Position numbers and translations under genes: made by a program. A stretch of DNA of 59,000 bases from Chara braunii (taxonomy: Eukaryota > Streptophyta > Charophyceae > Charales > Characeae), in assembly GCA_003427395.1 (NCBI GenBank), contig BFEA01000770.1, positions 185,066-244,065 on the forward strand, read 5' to 3'. The notes under the pieces were generated by a model. The model did not search any database. It was not told where the DNA came from and saw only the letters and a list, made by a program, of their open reading frames with translations. Shown here in pieces: positions 54,165 to 59,000 of this stretch. Numbering within the stretch: the stretch's first letter is position 1; each line of letters begins with the position of its first letter.

Positions 54165-55480
54165 TCTCTTTCCCTTAGTAACCCCCTTGCCTATGGCATA
54201 TGATCAGACAACGCCCTGACTTAAGGGCATGCCCAACCTGCCTAAGGAAACAAGTAAAAGTACGCACAACTGGACTGTCCTAACTTAAGGGTATGCCCAA
54301 CACCACATGAACTCTAGTAATAAAACATATGACCAGACCGCCCTAACTTAAGGGTACGCCTGACTTCTGCTTAACTTACGACATGAAGCATAAACTAGAC
54401 TGTCGTAACTTAAGGGTATACCTAGTCAGCTCATAAACAGAGTTACGTAGGGCATAGGATCAGGTTGCCCTAACTTAAGGGTGTGCCTAACCTGCCTAAG
54501 AACAAGTACAAACGACGAGTGGTCAGACCGCCCTAACTTAAGGGTACGTCGAACCTACATAACATCAACGACAAGAGCATATCACTAGGCCGCCCTAACT
54601 TGAGGGTACGCCTAACTAGTTTGAACAGGTTTAGGTACATAAGACACTATGATCAGGCTGCCCTAACTTAAGGGTACGCCTGATCTTCCTAAACAAAGTA
54701 CAAACGACGTATGGCTAAGTCGCCCTAACTTAAGGGTACGCTTAGCCTTCGTAACAACAATATAAGAGAACAACCATTGATATATTTGCACAAACTTCAT
54801 ATGTTTCTCTCTTATTAGGTAGATGATCAGACCTACCCAACTTAGGGAGACATCCAATCATGCCCTGTGTTTAGAAGGGAAAATACAAGAAGATTTATAC
54901 TAACTCTCTGCACCGTTGCACTATTACGAGCATGAGACTGAACCGCCCTAACTTAAAGGTACGCTCAGCCTGTCCGGGTTACCTTCATTATATTCTTCAC
55001 TTATCTCTCTTTTGTTTTTGTTCTACCTGGCTTACTCACTGACTTTCCCAACTTAGGGTGCTCGGTCTGCCAGATGGTATGAGTTCGTATAATATATGTC
55101 CAAATTATATACTCTTGGTTAACCTTTTTGTTCATGGCTTATTACTGAGCTGCCCTAACTTAAGGGTACGCTCAGTCTTATACCGGTATCCCCCTCAAAA
55201 GAAAACACATACAGAACTGGGTCTACGCAACTTAGAATATCCCCAGTCCTGTTTTTTCAGCAACCCACAAAAGAAACGTCACGATTCTGAGTCCTCCCAA
55301 CTTAGGGTGCCCATCCTCCTATTCAGAAACCCCAGAAAGAAGCAGCGACTGGTCCGTCAAACTTAGGATAGGCCCAGTTCTCAAAATCATACAATCAGCC
55401 CAACAAACATAAATAAAACACAGCACTGAGCCCACATGCACTTAGAGGAACTCAGCCTTGGGTTGACCCGGTCAAAGCAT
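54165..55480. repeat. tandem hairpin array, constant core and variable paired arms
   Basis: About 17 units, 55-110 bp apart, share the core CCCTAACTTAAGGG (later units reduced to CAACTTAGGGTG). The arms on each side pair with each other but differ from unit to unit: GATCAGGC/GCCTGATC (54651-54685), GGCTAAG/CTTAGCC (54713-54747), ACTGAGC/GCTCAGT (55144-55176), ACTGGG/CCCAGT (near 55216-55247), CTGAG/CTCAG (near 55423-55451). The spacers are not conserved. Confidence 0.92.
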
Positions 55481-55689
55481 GCAATACTCCTTCATCCCAC
55501 CTTCCCCCTGTTCATTCTGTCTGAATTCACTCAAAGGAAATCTGAACTCTCATATATACTTGTTCATTTAATCTTTCGCAAAACATGTTCTGACATGCAT
55601 AGCAAAACAAAAGGTAATAGTCTTTACATAGTTGTATTCAGATACCCAGGGGATAACAGGTAGGGGAAGGGATCACACGCGTCAACCGA

Positions 55690-57510
55690 CATTAGACCTG
55701 AAGTTCCCTGCCTCTAGAACCCCGCTTGGGCTCCGGCAGAGCTCCCGCAATCGGTGCGGCGAACCTCCCACAGAGGCCTTGGCACGGTCCTACGGGTTGC
55801 AATCCCGCTTGTCGCCGTCCTCTCATAACCTTAGACTAGACTGAGAGTAAGAAAGATAGAAGTAGGGGGTTCAGACTCTCGAGATCCATGAGTGGGATAA
55901 CTCTACTCACATTGAGAGGGCTTTGAACACTGGATGCGCCTGAGGGCCCCTCAATGGCGGTCAAAATGCGCAGTAGAGGTAACCAGCTGACGTCCAGAAT
56001 ACAGAACTGACAACTCCCTGATAATCCTTCAAGCCGTAGTAGTAGTCTCCTTGCAGACGCCTCTCAATCACTTGCTGTACTCACAGCGTCCCCACCTAGG
56101 CCAAGGTTGTTGCTGCAGCGAGGACCAGCACCTAGCTTTAGCAGTAGTGCCTAATAAAGAACAGGGCCCCTGCACAGCAGCAGCCCCCAGTGTCGTTGAA
56201 TCAGCAATACCAACGTGCCGCAGTCCCACAACCTGCCGTAATACTCAGCAGCAACCGCAGAGTAAGCAATTGCCCGCTCACCCTTAGCTGAGACAGGAGT
56301 ACCTCGTGCTGGAGGAAAAACGGTATTGCTACCTGTTTCTCAATGAAGTACCAGCCACTCCGGATTCAGCAGCAGCCGTAACCTCCGAAAAGATTCAGCG
56401 GAGCAGCCCGATCACACAACAAAGCAGCCCACAGCGACTGCATAGCGCTAAGCAGCGAACGACAGTTCACACAGTTGGTGTCAAGCCCACCGCAGCTCCC
56501 TGAAAAAAAGTTCTAACTGATGCTCAAACTGCAGCGGCGGTCCCCTCATAGGTGCTTTAGCCAAGTGCCCAGCAGGCGCACAGCCACGTCCCTGTCAGTA
56601 TCATGGTAACTCAGCAAGCGCTGTAAGTACCGCAGCCGTGCACAATAGTAGATACAGCAGTAGGTGCAGCCACCCCCGCAAGCCTGCTGTTTACATAGTA
56701 GTCTGCAACCGGCCAGGCGACATGCACATCACTGTACTCAGCAAAATCCCCATTTCGGAGGTCGGTGCCAACAGACTCGTCGCGTGGCTAAGACGGCGAA
56801 TGCGAACAGCAGTACAAGTGGCAGCAAACGGCAGTATATGGTAATGGAAGAAACACAAAAGCCGCCCATGCGCCCGTCGTGCAAGTGCGCCCAATATACA
56901 ACAACGCACTGCCGCTGTGTATTGTAGCCCTCGGAAGGCCGAACAACAACAACAGCACAACCAGCCCCCCTCCGGGGCTCAGTCACCACCTGTAGGAGAT
57001 GACCGCCCGCTCAGCTGAGAGTTTGACACTGGTCCATACTAACAGCGAGCAGGAACTAAGCAACACCGTGATTCTCGGCGGCAGCAACCGAGCTACATGC
57101 AGGTGTGGGTTACGTAGTCTATTACTGGGATCTGGCCCGCACCCTCATACCAAACCCTCTCTCAGTAGACCGCAAATTCGAGAGGAACCAACCATCAGAA
57201 GATCAAACTAACCTTTCGACCCTATGCTCAAGCCTGACGAACAAATTTGTCAGCGTGAGCCTCCACCAACGTTTCCTCTCGCCCCTCGAGTACCAACAGT
57301 CATGCATATACTCAACTCTCACTCTGCAGACCGTGGTTAGCAGACGGTACAGTATAACTGACAAATCTCGTTTGCCTCTGAGGAATTTCTCTTTTCGATA
57401 TGCCCCCCTGTTGCCTGACAAGAATGCGGATGAGTCACCCGCTAGAAAGTAGGAAGACACACACCATGTCGCATCTAAGTATGTGCTCTCCTCTCCCTCC
57501 GCCTGTCTCA
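55690..57510 (+). repeat. dispersed repeat family Y, copy 2
   Basis: Begins CTCCGGCAGAGCTCCCGCAA, then AACCTCCCACAGAGGCCTTG and GGGTTGCAATC, collinear with 1045-1125. A CAG-rich interior (56050-57000) and a distal part with CCCGCTAGAAAGTAGGAAGA (57439) match the first copy in order. No coding domain visible. Confidence 0.6.
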
Positions 57511-57671
57511 ATTCTGTCCCGCTTCGAATTTCTTTCCAGCCTCCTTCGCTTGCTCATTCCCTGAATTCTAGTACGCCCGACAGATACCCCGACTCTCATA
57601 CCGAACTAAGTTGGCCCTCCGGAGCAAGATGACGTTTTGTTAACGTGATAAGGGTCATGTAGCCCCCAACC
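57511..57671. other. non-coding stretch
   Basis: C/T-rich DNA. No feature. Confidence 0.4.
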
Positions 57672-57961
57672 ATCGTAGACGATGCTTTTGACCATGGAGG
57701 AAACAACGACCACGAGGGAGAAGGAAGTGACTGCGAAAAATGGAGGGACAACGACCACTTGGTGAAGATCCCAACGACGACAAGCAGAGTGGGTAGTGTG
57801 ACCTCCTCGGCCGAGGATGCCGATCACGTGGCCGTCGCGGCCCTGCCAACGTCAGTGAGGCAGCTCAAGGTGCCCGCGATCCTGGCCACCCTCCCTCAAG
57901 TACGCGTGCTCCCTATTCGTATTGCTACGTCTGCCGATGGCGGATCATGGCCCGACTGGGT
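57672..57961 (+). CDS. possible short exon, acidic then Val/Ala-rich
   Basis: The frame is open from a TAG near 57659 to beyond 57961. It encodes an acidic stretch (DDAFDHGGNNDHEGEGSDCE) and then a Val/Ala/Leu-rich part (VAVAALPTSVRQLKVPAILA). It reaches CTGG/GTAAGC (57957-57965), a good 5-prime splice donor. There is no ATG in frame. I recognise no domain. GC content is higher than the surroundings. An exon of a degenerate gene or a chance frame are both possible. Confidence 0.25.
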
Positions 57962-57967
57962 AAGCGG

Positions 57968-57990
57968 TCACCTCTCTCTCTCTCTCTCTG
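57968..57990. repeat. (CT)n microsatellite
   Basis: About nine CT units. Confidence 0.9.
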
Positions 57991-58439
57991 TGAGCCCCCT
58001 ACCTCACCCGACAGTAGGATGAGGGTGAATCCTCATTAGTTCAATGGCCAGGTACATCGCCCGCTGTCCGCGACCAACTCGGCGAGGGGAGGGCGAGTTT
58101 CGACGCCGCGAGCTGCACGTGGGTGCAAAAGAGCACAGCGGAGCCCCTGAAGACGAGCAGGTATGGCTCGTAGGAGATAAGAAGTCGAAGGTAAGCTAGG
58201 ATGGACCTTCCCTTAGAACCAGGAAAGATACATCGCCATACTTCAAAAAAAGGTTTCACTCCAGGGCGCAGTCTCCGCAGCCCATCCCGTCCGACCCCTT
58301 GCTCAAGCTCGAAGTCTGGCACGCTCGCTTTTTTCACAACGCTTTGAAACTCTACCCCCTACCTCCACTCTGTTCGATCCTTTGAAGGGAACGGCGAGAG
58401 CTGACATTCTCTCCCTCGTTCCTGGTTCATTACCTCTCT
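57991..58439. other. non-coding stretch
   Basis: No gene recognised; minus-strand frames have no domain. Confidence 0.4.
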
Positions 58440-58897
58440 TCGTCACGTTGTCGAGCGCATCGGCCCTCGTGTGAACGAGGGCCCTCCCGGCTATGTCACG
58501 CAGGAGAAAAAACAAAAAGAGAGACAACTCGGGAACGACGCATACTGTTCTGTGAACCGCAGAGACGGACATGGTTGCTTCGCTCCTTCGCCGCTCTAGC
58601 CGGGTGCGCCAGCTATACATCCTACAGTCCCCTACGACAGGACACGTTCCCGCGGGGCATAAGCTTGCATCCTTAAGGGGCTGTCACCACCCTTAGGGGC
58701 GTATCCCTACCGAGCTACTGATCCACGTGCGAAGGCTTTTAAATGCAATCGCAGAGGTAGATCAGTCGATGGCGTTTGCTCGTCTCGCTGCAGTATAGGA
58801 ATTGTTTGACTAAACACCGAATGAACCCGAGCGTCGTTCATTCCCTGGGGCACTGATCTCCCAAATACGAAGCGTACGCCGGTCGACTAGGACAGTC
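58440..58897 (+). repeat. dispersed repeat family X, copy 5
   Basis: Longest collinear match to copy 1 (GAGCGCATCGGCC through GGCGTTTGCTCG) and, at its right end, to copy 4 (CTGATCTCCCAAATACGA, CCGGTCGACTAGGAC). Confidence 0.9.
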
Positions 58898-59000
58898 TCA
58901 ACCAAGCGTGAAAACAATCCTTAGTCCCTAACAATCAAACAACAAAAATCCCCATACCTTAAAACAAAATCACACAATCCAAAATCGTTGACTTGATGAG

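Overview
The window looks like repeat-dominated nuclear DNA of a green plant or streptophyte alga. Evidence seen: plant-type telomere units (CCCTAAA, 30107-30130), primer-binding sites matching plant initiator-Met and Asp tRNAs, a Ty3/gypsy element with PR-RT-RNaseH-INT order, a RepHel-type Helitron, candidate GT..AG intron borders, and a U6-like snRNA sequence. The style of the gag-pol proteins (APQGWTNA / YIDDL reverse transcriptase, long coiled-coil gag) recalls what I remember from Chara braunii; that species guess is inference. I found no intact ordinary cellular gene.

Layout. 1-648: 53-bp minisatellite. 1018-2280: copy of a dispersed repeat (family Y) seen again at 55690-57510. 2907-3780, minus strand: a tandem array of tRNA-derived A-box units running into a U6-like sequence. 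5040-5340: cluster of short hairpins. 7612-18054, minus strand: a decayed Ty3/gypsy gag-pol (17568 to 11045) followed by a second gag-like coding block (10808 to 7612). 18880-21740: remnants of other retroelements and the first copy of repeat family X. 22500-33570: a patchwork of satellites, microsatellites, a foldback-like element around an assembly gap, an interstitial telomere tract and a tandem array of hairpins (30410-31560). 34380-40510, plus strand: a decayed Helitron with an extra unrecognised 3-prime reading frame (38764-39705). 42960-45345: double-hairpin satellite with a 624-N gap. 45400-50350: minisatellites and retroelement leaders. 51036-51768: two inverted family X copies joined by a Nextera mate-pair junction adapter, so contiguity there is doubtful. 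54165-55480: hairpin array with a constant core and variable paired arms. 55690-58897: second family Y copy, a small possible exon, and another family X copy.

Two themes stand out. First, both large elements keep one long frame broken mostly by single in-frame stops, with few frameshifts. Second, at least four unrelated repeat families are built from perfect or near-perfect hairpins, and in three of them copies differ by paired changes that keep the stem. The most interesting candidates are the covarying hairpin satellites, the tRNA-like/U6 composite, the extra Helitron reading frame, and a possible -1 frameshift site in the gypsy element. The 51339-51376 adapter is an artefact that should be masked.
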